DNA of 22,464 nt from Deltaproteobacteria bacterium (lineage in GTDB: Bacteria > Desulfobacterota > Syntrophia > Syntrophales > Smithellaceae), in contig SBEK01000048.1 of NCBI GenBank assembly GCA_009668925.1, forward strand, positions 1 through 22,464, in the 5' to 3' direction. The stretch's first letter is position 1. Every line of letters begins with the position of its first letter. The notes under the pieces were generated by a model that saw only the letters and a list, made by a program, of their open reading frames with translations, ran no database searches and had not been told where the DNA came from. The position numbers and the translations under genes are program-made. This document shows positions 7,923 to 15,313 of the stretch, in pieces.

Positions 7923-9455
7923 CTACTCTTCGGAATTTTTACTCTTTTTGCGAAAATGCTTCGGATCAATGCCCATCTTCGATATCTTATATTGGATAAT
8001 GCGTTTGGTTGTACCCAGCATTTTAGCGGCTTTGGTCTGATTGCCTCCGGTTTCCTCCAGCGCATTGATAATAAGTGAGCGCTCTTGTGCTTCGACAACT
8101 GAAGAGAGTTTGCTGCGATCTTTACGATCCAGCTCTTTTTCCTTGAGCTGCAGCGAGGGCGGCAGATGGACTGTATCTACGACATCCGTCTTGGTCAGCA
8201 GTACGGCTCGTTCCATGCAATTTTCCAGTTCACGGACGTTTCCCGGCCACTTATGGGAAAGGAATACTTCAATGGCCGCTGTCGAAATTCTTTTCACGTT
8301 TTTTTTCATTTCCTTATCGTATTTCAAAAGAAAGTGATCGGCGAGGAGAATGACATCGCTGCCTCGCTCACGCAAAGGCGGCAAATAAATGGGAAATACG
8401 TTCAACCGATAAAACAAATCAGCCCGGAAACGGTCGGCCAGAATGTCCTGTTCCAGATTACGGTTCGTGGCGGCGATAATTCGTACATTGACATTGATCA
8501 CCCGCGATGAACCCAGAGGTTGAAAACGCTTTTCTTGTAATACCCGCAGCAGCTTGACCTGCGCGGCCGCGGAAAGTTCGCCCACTTCGTCCAGGAATAT
8601 CGTCCCGCCGTTGGCTTCTTCAAAGCGTCCCCGGCGTTGTTGCAGCGCCCCCGTAAACGCGCCTTTTTCATGACCGAACAATTCACTTTCAATCAGCGTA
8701 TCGGGAATTGCGGCGCAGTTCACCTGGATCAGTGGTCCGCCTTTCCGCGGAGAATTATTATGAATCGCCCTGGCAATCAGTTCCTTGCCTGTGCCCGTTT
8801 CACCGGTAATCAAAACCGTGGTGTTGGAATCGGCGACCTGCGCCACCTGACCGAAAACCTCCTGCATTGCCTTGGAATGACCTATGATATCCATAGAGGG
8901 TGCGCGGGCTTCGCCGACAATTTTGCGCAAGCGCCGGTTTTCTTCTTCGAGCGCCCGAATATGAACTGCTTTGGCCATCAACTCGGCAACTGAAGATAAG
9001 ATTGCGATTTCTTTATCCAAATTTTCAACTTGTTTCGCGGCTTTATCCGCTGACAAGACACCGACAACGCCCCCGTCATAGATAATCGGAACGCATAAAA
9101 ATGACAGTTCGGCCCGGTTTAAATGGCGCCTTGCACCAGTCCGGTCAAGGAAATGTGTTTCCTGCCCGAGATTGGCCACTGCCATAGGCCGGCCGGTTTC
9201 CGCTACCTTGCCTGTGATTCCTTCACCGGGCTTATACGTGACATCCAGTCCGTCGATATTGAAGTCATGGGCAATGTCCAGCCAGACCTCCTGTTTATCC
9301 CGGTCTAAAAGTGAAATCATGCCGCGCTGCATCCCCAGACGCGAACTCATTTCGTTGAGAATTTGTTCCAATTGATCGCGCAGATCTCCCGGTTGTGCCA
9401 GTATTTTGGCAATAGCGTGCAGCGCCGCCAGTTCATCAAAATTGTGAATGCTCAA
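7923..9455 (-). CDS. NifA-like sigma-54-dependent transcriptional activator (GAF-AAA-Fis)
   Basis: This 510-residue enhancer-binding protein activates sigma-54 RNA polymerase. A GAF sensor domain spans about residues 10-165. The AAA+ domain (about 188-415) has Walker A GETGTGKE (218-225), the sigma-54 contact loop GAFTGA (265-270), Walker [13 protein letters not shown] (283-294) and WPGNVREL (403-410). A Fis-type helix-turn-helix ends the protein (about 465-495, [20 protein letters not shown]). There is no receiver domain, so it is not NtrC, and I see no Cys-rich linker like that of oxygen-sensitive NifA. The start is a TTG at 9453-9455 with AGGGA upstream; an in-frame TGA two codons earlier rules out a longer protein. 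The context, just upstream of GOGAT and GS genes, suggests control of ammonium assimilation rather than nitrogen fixation. No nif genes are in the window. Confidence 0.9.
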   Translation of the reverse strand: MSIHNFDELAALHAIAKILAQPGDLRDQLEQILNEMSSRLGMQRGMISLLDRDKQEVWLDIAHDFNIDGLDVTYKPGEGITGKVAETGRPMAVANLGQETHFLDRTGARRHLNRAELSFLCVPIIYDGGVVGVLSADKAAKQVENLDKEIAILSSVAELMAKAVHIRALEEENRRLRKIVGEARAPSMDIIGHSKAMQEVFGQVAQVADSNTTVLITGETGTGKELIARAIHNNSPRKGGPLIQVNCAAIPDTLIESELFGHEKGAFTGALQQRRGRFEEANGGTIFLDEVGELSAAAQVKLLRVLQEKRFQPLGSSRVINVNVRIIAATNRNLEQDILADRFRADLFYRLNVFPIYLPPLRERGSDVILLADHFLLKYDKEMKKNVKRISTAAIEVFLSHKWPGNVRELENCMERAVLLTKTDVVDTVHLPPSLQLKEKELDRKDRSKLSSVVEAQERSLIINALEETGGNQTKAAKMLGTTKRIIQYKISKMGIDPKHFRKKSKNSEE

Positions 9456-9554
9456 TGTTCATCCCTTCTTTGAATGCAGTTTAAACTTATTTCGCGTCAG
9501 CCCCCCGGATCCTGACATTATCTTGCAACAAAATTGTCCAAACCACAACGTCTA

Positions 9555-9568
9555 TTTAGTAAACTAAA
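9555..9568. repeat. Short inverted repeat at the predicted start of the activator transcript
   Basis: TTTAGT and ACTAAA are separated by AA, a perfect 6+6 inverted repeat. It overlaps the predicted start point of the sigma-54 promoter candidate for the activator gene, so it could be an operator. A second short palindrome, CCAAA-A-TTTGG, lies at 9590-9600 and overlaps the -24 box. These are visible repeats; their function is a guess. Confidence 0.4.
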
Positions 9569-9576
9569 CATGATTG

Positions 9577-9592
9577 TGCAAAGAACAAACCA
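9577..9592 (-). promoter_or_regulatory. Candidate sigma-54 (-24/-12) promoter of the activator gene
   Basis: The minus strand reads TGGTTTGTTCTTTGCA, with the invariant GG and GC at the correct spacing and a perfect TTGCA at -12. The -24 box is weaker (TGGTTT rather than TGGCAC). The predicted start near 9566 gives a leader of about 111 bases and falls inside an inverted repeat, TTTAGT-AA-ACTAAA (9555-9568). Autoregulation of the activator would be one reading. The 9456-9725 gap holds no gene. Confidence 0.45.
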
Positions 9593-9725
9593 AAATTTGG
9601 AACAAATGTGCGAAAAACGATAAAAGCTAACGGGTAGATGATCCTATACTGGAGTGAAGAGAATTTTATGAAATGGGTAAGGCGAATTCGTTCCTTCCCG
9701 ACCGGCTCAAGAAAAGAGTCACAAC

Positions 9726-10147
9726 TCAGGAGCGACTTGATCTAGCGGCTTTTTTAAGAAGATGCTCGGCATATTCCATGTCGACTCTCGTGGTATGATT
9801 GCGGATCCAGTCTTTCATGTAAACCACCATGTTGATGCCCAAATCCTGATCTCCTGCCTTCTGGCTTTGAATGAATTCTTCGACTTTTTCAATAAAGTGC
9901 TGATGCTCTTTATTGTGAACCGCAAAACCCGGAAAGCCGGAATTCATCATTACTATATGTTCCTGATGAAAGTGGTCGGATATGTAATCAATCAATCCGT
10001 AAATCACAGGCAGGAAATCATCGGAACCACTTTCAAAAACGTCTATCAGGTGATGACCGTGTCAAAAAGCCTCTGATGTTGATCATCGAGTTCTTTCACA
10101 TGAACACTATAAGCGGGATCCCATTTGATGCGCTGCAGCTTTGTCAT
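9726..10147 (-). pseudogene. Bacteriohemerythrin gene with a single-base frameshift
   Basis: Hemerythrins bind oxygen at a non-heme di-iron site. From the ATG at 10145-10147 (GGAG 9 bases upstream) the frame reads MTKLQRIKWDPAYSVHVKEL, continues to ...DDQHQRLFDTVIT and stops at 10046-10048. One base out, the frame from 10049 continues LIDVFESGSDDFLPVIYGLI and runs to the natural end at 9726. Joined, the two parts give about 140 residues, the usual family length, with the expected ligands: the early His residues (SVHV, DDQHQ), HFHQEH, HNKEHQHF and the MKDWIRNHTTRVD end. The loss of one base near 10047-10052 therefore breaks an otherwise intact gene. It may be a true pseudogene or a sequencing or assembly error. 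The downstream part alone has a GTG at 10005-10007 but lacks the first helix. Confidence 0.85.
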
Positions 10148-10249
10148 ACCTCGTTTCTCCTTGTGCTCAAGGCTACCACAAAGACGTATTTTCGACCACT
10201 GGGAACAATTTTTTTCCTTGAACTTTTCTTCATATTTTCAAACCCCTCA

Positions 10250-11032
10250 TCAGGTATGCAGACCATATACGGATGTTTGGCCGTATTGCTTAAACCCGGC
10301 CTGCTCGTAGACATGCAATCCATCCGGAGACGACTGAAGCGTAGCACAACGGGCGCCGGCCAATCCGGCGTAACGCATGGTTGCCTGTGTGAGTTTCAGA
10401 CCAATTCCCTTTCTTCTGAAGTCGGCAAGCGTAGTGACAAAATAGATGCCCGCCGCCTTTCCCTTCAAGAACAGCAGAGATGTAGCCGCCGGTTTTCCAT
10501 GAACTTCGGCCAAAAAGAATCTTTGCGGCGCATCCGCGCTGAGATTGAATGAGCCGACGAAACGATGATATTGTTCTTTCGTGTCTTGACGAAAATCAAA
10601 GCCGGCAAAGGAGACCTCTTCCCAGACGTTCAGTTCTTCACGATCTTGCACACGGCATACAGAGAAACCATCAACGCGGGGTTCTTCATCAGAAATCGTG
10701 ATTAAATCCGCCAGCAGGGATGGAATATTTTCTATTAACGAAAAGCCTTCCGCTTCCAATATTTCAATGGCGGCTCTTGTTTCTGAGCCCGGAAATACCC
10801 ACCACCAAAATGGCAAACCGGCCTGGCGGTAGATCTTTTTAACCTCTTTAATTGTTCCAAGATCAGACAACGTTAACGGTTTTTCACTCCATGCCGCATT
10901 GAGATCTGCAGACCCGATGCCCGTCTGCGTCGCCCAGATCGAGCCTTTGTTATAGGGTGATGAAAGGAGGTTTCCCCAGTACCGATAATTGGCAAAGAAC
11001 GTATCTTCGATTATGGTTCCCGTCATGGACAT
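10250..11032 (-). CDS. GNAT-family N-acetyltransferase
   Basis: The 260-residue protein ends in a GNAT fold that transfers an acyl group from acyl-CoA to an amine; the substrate is not evident. The clearest mark is the acetyl-CoA pyrophosphate loop FRRKGIG (about residues 209-215) after the beta-4 strand IYFVTTLADF, followed by SPDGLHVYEQAGF, typical of GNAT motif B. The first 120 residues have no recognisable motif and could be a second, degenerate GNAT half, as in other ~260-residue members. No clear ribosome site precedes the ATG; a second ATG two codons later is an equally good start. It lies between pdxT and the hemerythrin remnant on the same strand, with about 100 bases on each side, so operon membership is uncertain. 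Confidence 0.8.
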   Translation of the reverse strand: MSMTGTIIEDTFFANYRYWGNLLSSPYNKGSIWATQTGIGSADLNAAWSEKPLTLSDLGTIKEVKKIYRQAGLPFWWWVFPGSETRAAIEILEAEGFSLIENIPSLLADLITISDEEPRVDGFSVCRVQDREELNVWEEVSFAGFDFRQDTKEQYHRFVGSFNLSADAPQRFFLAEVHGKPAATSLLFLKGKAAGIYFVTTLADFRRKGIGLKLTQATMRYAGLAGARCATLQSSPDGLHVYEQAGFKQYGQTSVYGLHT

Positions 11033-11114
11033 GATGTGTTCTGATCAAGCAAGAGGGCTTTATTCTATTTTTTTAAGTGAACGCAGCCGATGCGGCGTCC
11101 TTTAGTGATGCCTG

Positions 11115-11792
11115 CTATGTCGCAATGCGCGCCAATTTCATCCAGCTGACGGTTTTCCAACTCTGGCTCTTCGCCGACAGATTATCCGAGGTCGGGTTCA
11201 GGCCGCATTTTGAGGCAAAATAGCGGTGCAACGCCAAACAACCTGTCAGTTCCGGATGGAAAGCAGTAACCAAAATGGTGTCGCTTTCCGCCGCAGCGAT
11301 ATAATCATCAATTTTGAGCAGGACCCGAACACCTTTACCCGTGCTGAGGATTTTGGGCGCACGGATAAAGGTCAGCGGAATCACCTCATCGGATATCGCC
11401 TCGATAAACGCTTCACTTTGAAAACTGTCCAACTGACTGCCAAAACTGTTGCGTTCGATCTCCATGTCCATCAATCCCAGGCAGGATTTCTCTCCGACCA
11501 CCCGGTCCGCCAGCAATATGGCACCGGCACAGGTGCCCCAGATTTTCATGCCCTCACCGTAATGCCGACGGATCACATCTTTCAGTTCAAAGATATGGAG
11601 AAGCCTGGCCAGACACGTACTTTCGCCTCCAGGGATAATGAGACCCGCAAGATCCGCAAAGTCGCCCGCCTGTTTTACTCTTTTATAGGGAACGGCGAGC
11701 CTTTCCAGATGCTCCAGATGTTCATGGACGCCGCCCTGCAAATCAAGAACGCCGATCATTTTTGGCCGATGTTTAACCAACTGCACCGCCAT
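11115..11792 (-). CDS. pdxT: Pyridoxal 5'-phosphate synthase glutaminase subunit PdxT
   Basis: PdxT hydrolyses glutamine and passes ammonia to PdxS to make pyridoxal 5'-phosphate without deoxyxylulose phosphate. This class I GATase shows IGVLDLQGGVHEH (13-25), PGGEST (54-59), the nucleophile in GTCAGAILL (Cys88) and the HPE dyad in AFHPELTG (His179, Glu181). At 225 residues it is about 30 longer than usual. Some of the excess is a Ser/Lys-rich tail after HRYFASKCG, and about 11 residues come from the chosen start. The alternative start at Met12 (IGVLDLQGG) matches family N-termini better, but neither has a strong ribosome site. It starts 8 bases after pdxS ends, so translation is probably coupled. 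Confidence 0.93.
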   Translation of the reverse strand: MAVQLVKHRPKMIGVLDLQGGVHEHLEHLERLAVPYKRVKQAGDFADLAGLIIPGGESTCLARLLHIFELKDVIRRHYGEGMKIWGTCAGAILLADRVVGEKSCLGLMDMEIERNSFGSQLDSFQSEAFIEAISDEVIPLTFIRAPKILSTGKGVRVLLKIDDYIAAAESDTILVTAFHPELTGCLALHRYFASKCGLNPTSDNLSAKSQSWKTVSWMKLARIAT

Positions 11793-11800
11793 AACGCTTT

Positions 11801-12682
11801 TTACCAGCCCCGCTTGGCCAGGATCTGCTCGGGCGGAATTTGTCCGATCTCCAGTCCCGGCATGGCCTCACCCAAGCCCATCGATGCTTCCAGAACTTTT
11901 TGCGGGTCATTGAAATAAGCCGTCGCCTTCACGATGGCCCGCGCACGCTTCGCCGGATCGGCCGATTTGAAAATACCGGAGCCGACAAAAACACCGTCAC
12001 AGCCCAGCTGCATCATGAGCGCTGCATCAGCGGGTGTCGCAATGCCGCCGGCAGCAAAATTAACGACCGGCAGACGTCCGAGTTCTTTGACTTTCAGCGC
12101 CTGTTCATAGGGCAGGCCGTTATTTTTTGCAAATCCCGTAACTTCCTCCACAGGCATTTGCGCAAGCTGCCGGATTTCGCGGTTCATCGTTCTCATGTGG
12201 CGGACGGCCTCCACAACATTACCGGTGCCGGCTTCGCCCTTCGTGCGGATCATCGCCGCGCCTTCGGCTATCCGGCGCAGCGCCTCACCCAGGTTGCGTG
12301 CACCACAAACAAACGGAATCGAAAATTTGGTTTTATCAATGTGGCATTCTTCATCAGCCGGAGTCAGCACTTCGCTTTCATCAATGTAATCGATCCGCAG
12401 GGCTTCCAACAGTTGCGCCTCTACAAAATGACCAATTCTCGCCTTGGCCATCACCGGAATCGACACCGCTTTCTTGATCTCGGCGATCATCGCCGGATCG
12501 GACATTCTGGCAACTCCGCCATCTTTGCGGATATCAGCCGGCACGCGTTCCAGCGCCATAACGGCTACAGCTCCCGCCTCTTCCGCAATCCTGGCCTGCT
12601 CCACATTGGTCACGTCCATAATAACGCCGCCTTTCAGCATTTGCGCCAATTGGACATTTAATTCATATCTATTGGAATCCAC
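11801..12682 (-). CDS. pdxS: Pyridoxal 5'-phosphate synthase lyase subunit PdxS
   Basis: PdxS builds PLP from ribose 5-phosphate, glyceraldehyde 3-phosphate and the ammonia supplied by PdxT, as a dodecamer of TIM barrels. The 293-residue length is standard. Family-specific stretches include [20 protein letters not shown] (17-36), [21 protein letters not shown] (43-63), [13 protein letters not shown] (78-90, with the Schiff-base Lys at 80), the second lysine in [11 protein letters not shown] (Lys148) and [20 protein letters not shown] near 212-231. The start is a GTG at 12680-12682 with an AGGAGG about 10 bases upstream, a slightly long spacing. It is the first gene of the pdxST pair and has a promoter candidate upstream at 12759-12788. 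Confidence 0.97.
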   Translation of the reverse strand: MDSNRYELNVQLAQMLKGGVIMDVTNVEQARIAEEAGAVAVMALERVPADIRKDGGVARMSDPAMIAEIKKAVSIPVMAKARIGHFVEAQLLEALRIDYIDESEVLTPADEECHIDKTKFSIPFVCGARNLGEALRRIAEGAAMIRTKGEAGTGNVVEAVRHMRTMNREIRQLAQMPVEEVTGFAKNNGLPYEQALKVKELGRLPVVNFAAGGIATPADAALMMQLGCDGVFVGSGIFKSADPAKRARAIVKATAYFNDPQKVLEASMGLGEAMPGLEIGQIPPEQILAKRGW

Positions 12683-12758
12683 TTTCTATTCGCCTCCTGA
12701 CTTTTTGAAATATATCGCTTACGGTTTGCTTGCGTATAGTGCATAGTTTAATCAATGG

Positions 12759-12788
12759 ATGATAAGAATACAAACAAATTTTCGTCAA
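12759..12788 (-). promoter_or_regulatory. Candidate sigma-70 promoter of pdxST
   Basis: The minus strand has TTGACG (12783-12788), an 18-base AT-rich spacer and TATCAT (12759-12764), each 5 of 6 matches to consensus. The expected start near 12752 gives a leader of about 70 bases with AGGAGG near its end. It sits just after a hairpin that probably ends the hisHF transcript, which is where a new promoter is expected. Confidence 0.5.
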
Positions 12789-12800
12789 GTATAATAATTA

Positions 12801-12816
12801 GGCCTGTTTTCAGGCC
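12801..12816 (-). terminator. Hairpin after hisF, probable weak terminator
   Basis: On the minus strand, GGCCTG-AAAA-CAGGCC starts two bases after the hisF stop and is followed by TAATTATTATA. The stem is compact and GC-rich, but the downstream tract is AT-rich rather than a run of T, so termination may be partial. Confidence 0.5.
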
Positions 12817-12817
12817 G

Positions 12818-13597
12818 CTACCAGTACAAGCGGGTCTTGATCCGCTGATCACGAAGATAATTCTTAATTTGCGAGATGGTATACGTCCGGTAATGAACCA
12901 TGGAGGCAATGAGCGCCGCATCGGCTTTTCCCGCTGTGAGGACGTCTGCAAGATGCTCGGGCTTCCCGGCACCACCTGAGGCAATGACAGGAATGTGGAC
13001 GCTTTCAGAGATGAGCGCCGTTAAATTGAGCTCATAACCTATTTGCATTCCGTCGGCGTCAATGGAATTTAGACAAATTTCACCTGCGCCGCGGCGTTCT
13101 CCTTCTTTGGCCCACCAAAGGGCATCGATGCCGGTGTATCTCCGTCCGCCCTCAATGACAATTTCATACCCGGAAGGGGTCTGAGAGCTCGCATTGACTT
13201 TCTTCACGTCCATCCCCAAAACGACGCACTGGCTGCCAAACGCCCTTGCTCCCTGCGATATGATGTCCGGATCGAGAATCGCAGCTGAATTTACACTCAC
13301 TTTTTCCGCTCCCGCCAGAATCACCCGGCGCATGTCCTCTAGATTACGGATACCGCCGCCGACGGAAAACGGAATGAAGATGGTTTCGGCCACTCGCCGA
13401 ACCACATCGATCATAATATCGCGTTTATCCGAAGATGCGGTGATATCGTAAAAAACAATTTCATCAGCACCCTGTTCATAATATTCCCGGGCTGCTTCCA
13501 CCGGATCACCGATGTCAACGTTCCCCTTGAATTTAATGCCTTTAGTCAATCTGCCGTCTCGCACGTCGAGGCAGGGAATTATCCTTTTAGAGATCAT
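12818..13597 (-). CDS. hisF: Imidazole glycerol phosphate synthase cyclase subunit HisF
   Basis: HisF uses ammonia from HisH to cyclise PRFAR into imidazole glycerol phosphate and AICAR, in histidine synthesis. The 259-residue TIM barrel begins [14 protein letters not shown], placing the catalytic Asp at 11. The second catalytic Asp is at 130 (LGMDVKKV). Other family marks are [12 protein letters not shown] (49-60), [16 protein letters not shown] (76-91), [17 protein letters not shown] and the phosphate-binding [12 protein letters not shown]. The ATG at 13595-13597 has GGAG 6 bases upstream, inside the end of hisH. The two genes overlap by 11 bases, as expected for subunits made in equal amounts. 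No other his genes are in the window. Confidence 0.96.
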   Translation of the reverse strand: MISKRIIPCLDVRDGRLTKGIKFKGNVDIGDPVEAAREYYEQGADEIVFYDITASSDKRDIMIDVVRRVAETIFIPFSVGGGIRNLEDMRRVILAGAEKVSVNSAAILDPDIISQGARAFGSQCVVLGMDVKKVNASSQTPSGYEIVIEGGRRYTGIDALWWAKEGERRGAGEICLNSIDADGMQIGYELNLTALISESVHIPVIASGGAGKPEHLADVLTAGKADAALIASMVHYRTYTISQIKNYLRDQRIKTRLYW

Positions 13598-14219
13598 CGC
13601 CGCTCCATGTGCAGAAATTTCTTAGAATCTGCAGTCCAGGTGTGCCGCTCTTTTCCGGATGGAACTGCATGGCGACAAGATTCTTAACCGCCAGCACGGA
13701 ACAGAAGGTTATGCCATACTCCGTTTCGCCCAAGATGACTGCGTGAGTTGACGGCGAAGGATAATAAGAATGCACAAAATAATATTCTGCTGCCGGTTTG
13801 ATACCGGCAAACACCGGATGCTCATACTTAAATGTGACGCTGTTCCAGCCCATATGCGGTATTTTCAGCTTTCGGCCCGCAGCCCGTAGATTTTCCGGAA
13901 AACGCTTTGTTGATCCGGCAACAAGTCCCACGCACCGGGAGTCGTTTTCTTCAGAGTAATCCAATATAATCTGCGTACCCAGACAGATACCCATCATCGG
14001 TTTTCCGGACTGAAAACAGGCTTTCAGCCATCCGTCCAATTTTTTCTGTCGCAGGTAAGCCATCGCTTCACCGGCCGCGCCTACGCCGGGGAAAATCACA
14101 TGCGACGCCGCATCGAGCTTTTTTGTATCATCGGTAATGACAAACTCCTGCTCGATGTTGGACAGCGCCCGCGCGACGCTCGTAATGTTTCCGGCATTGT
14201 AATCGATAATTGCAATCAT
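13587..14219 (-). CDS. hisH: Imidazole glycerol phosphate synthase glutaminase subunit HisH
   Basis: HisH is the class I GATase partner of HisF; it releases ammonia from glutamine into the HisF tunnel. The 210 residues include [14 protein letters not shown] at the N-terminus, [11 protein letters not shown] (43-53), the nucleophile in GICLGTQ (Cys79), FVHSYY (148-153) and the catalytic pair in QFHPEKSG (His187, Glu189). All catalytic residues are present. The ATG at 14217-14219 has only a weak GAG ribosome site. hisH and hisF overlap and form a two-gene unit, bounded upstream by a 66-base gap to the radical SAM gene and downstream by a hairpin. Confidence 0.96.
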   Translation of the reverse strand: MIAIIDYNAGNITSVARALSNIEQEFVITDDTKKLDAASHVIFPGVGAAGEAMAYLRQKKLDGWLKACFQSGKPMMGICLGTQIILDYSEENDSRCVGLVAGSTKRFPENLRAAGRKLKIPHMGWNSVTFKYEHPVFAGIKPAAEYYFVHSYYPSPSTHAVILGETEYGITFCSVLAVKNLVAMQFHPEKSGTPGLQILRNFCTWSGDDL

Positions 14220-14285
14220 TTGTCCGCTCTTTAAACAAAATTACCAAAATGGGTCTCTAGCAATATTTATGCTAACTTCCAATGT

Positions 14286-15227
14286 TTATTTCGCATCCTT
14301 AAGATAATGCTTGCTTTGAAAACTGTCACGGCGCTCCAATTCTTTGCCAATCGCGTTTTGCACATCGAGCTTGTTTCTCGCCCAGGCCGGCGCCAGAAAA
14401 ATATCCCGGTAGCCGTCAGCGGTCAGACGTTGGATAACCGTCCGGGGCGGAAGGACTTCCAGAACATCAGCCGTGAGCGACACGTATTTTTCTTTGGTCA
14501 TCATGGAAATCCCGTCTTGTCTGTAAAGCTCGCCCAATCGCGTGCCGCTGAGCGCCAGGAGCGAGTGAATTTTAAGACCATTCACCGGCAGAGCCGCCAG
14601 GGCTCGGGCCGTCGTTCGTACATCTTCGTCATTTTCGCCCGGCAAACCGATGATCATGTGGACACAAATGTTCAGTCCCGTGCCGCTAAGTGCATTGATC
14701 GCGTCCAAAAACTGCTGATAATTGTGGCCGCGGTTGATCAATTTTAAAGTTTTGTCATGAATCGACTGCAAGCCCAATTCGATCCAGATGTGATGCTTCC
14801 CGGCGTAACCGGCTAAAAGTTCAACCACATCCGGTCCCAGGCAGTCGGGCCGGGTGCCGATGGAAAGGCCGATGACATCTTCCTGGGACAGCGCTTCATT
14901 GTAAAGCTCCCTTAATTTTGCCACCGGCGCATAGGTATTGGTGAAGGTCTGAAAGTAAGCGACAAATTTGGAGGCGGACGGTTTATAGTATTTTTTCCCG
15001 GATGCAATTTGTTCGGTTACCGACGGCAGCGGCCCCTGCTGCCGCAGCTTCGACCCCCGGCTATCACAATAAATGCAACCGCCCGTGGCCACGCGTCCAT
15101 CGCGGTTGGGGCAGGTAAAACCGGCATCGATCTGCAACTTGTGAACCGTGCAGCCGAACATAGTGCGCCAGTAGCTTTTCAGATCATAGTATCGTTTATC
15201 GTTTTTCCAGAATTCCGGCTTGCCCAC
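14286..15227 (-). CDS. yhcC: Radical SAM protein, YhcC/TIGR01212 family
   Basis: The 313-residue protein belongs to the Elp3-like radical SAM family of E. coli YhcC, whose exact reaction I cannot name from the sequence. The cluster ligands are C39, C51 and C54 (CPNRDGRVATGGCIYC), the CX11CX2C spacing of this family rather than the usual CX3CX2C. Further family marks are KFVAYFQTFTNTYAP (87-101), GLSIGTRPDCL, WIELGLQSIHDKTL and HMIIGLPGE, which form the barrel strands and the SAM-binding GTRPD segment. It is transcribed away from mnmG, whose start lies 86 bases beyond its own start, so the two share a divergent promoter region. Its end is 66 bases from hisH. Confidence 0.92.
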   Translation of the reverse strand: MGKPEFWKNDKRYYDLKSYWRTMFGCTVHKLQIDAGFTCPNRDGRVATGGCIYCDSRGSKLRQQGPLPSVTEQIASGKKYYKPSASKFVAYFQTFTNTYAPVAKLRELYNEALSQEDVIGLSIGTRPDCLGPDVVELLAGYAGKHHIWIELGLQSIHDKTLKLINRGHNYQQFLDAINALSGTGLNICVHMIIGLPGENDEDVRTTARALAALPVNGLKIHSLLALSGTRLGELYRQDGISMMTKEKYVSLTADVLEVLPPRTVIQRLTADGYRDIFLAPAWARNKLDVQNAIGKELERRDSFQSKHYLKDAK

Positions 15228-15313
15228 GCTGCCTCTTTTTTATGTTGTATTTTTTTTGCCGCAATACTATTAAATCATCCGAAGCGCAAGCATTTGGTTT
15301 TTGGAGAGAAATA

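Noticed and set aside
7742..7999. Hydrophobic plus-strand frame of 85 codons in the promoter gap before the GOGAT genes
   Set aside because: It starts at a TTG without a ribosome site, overlaps the end of the activator gene, and its hydrophobicity is explained by T-rich DNA.
9516..9545. TTGGACAATTTTGTTGCA as a sigma-54 promoter for the activator
   Set aside because: GG and GC are one base too far apart; the box at 9577-9592 has the right spacing.
9683..9712. Small GAGT-TGTG-ACTC hairpin followed by TTTTCTT downstream of the hemerythrin remnant
   Set aside because: Four base pairs are too few to call an intrinsic terminator.
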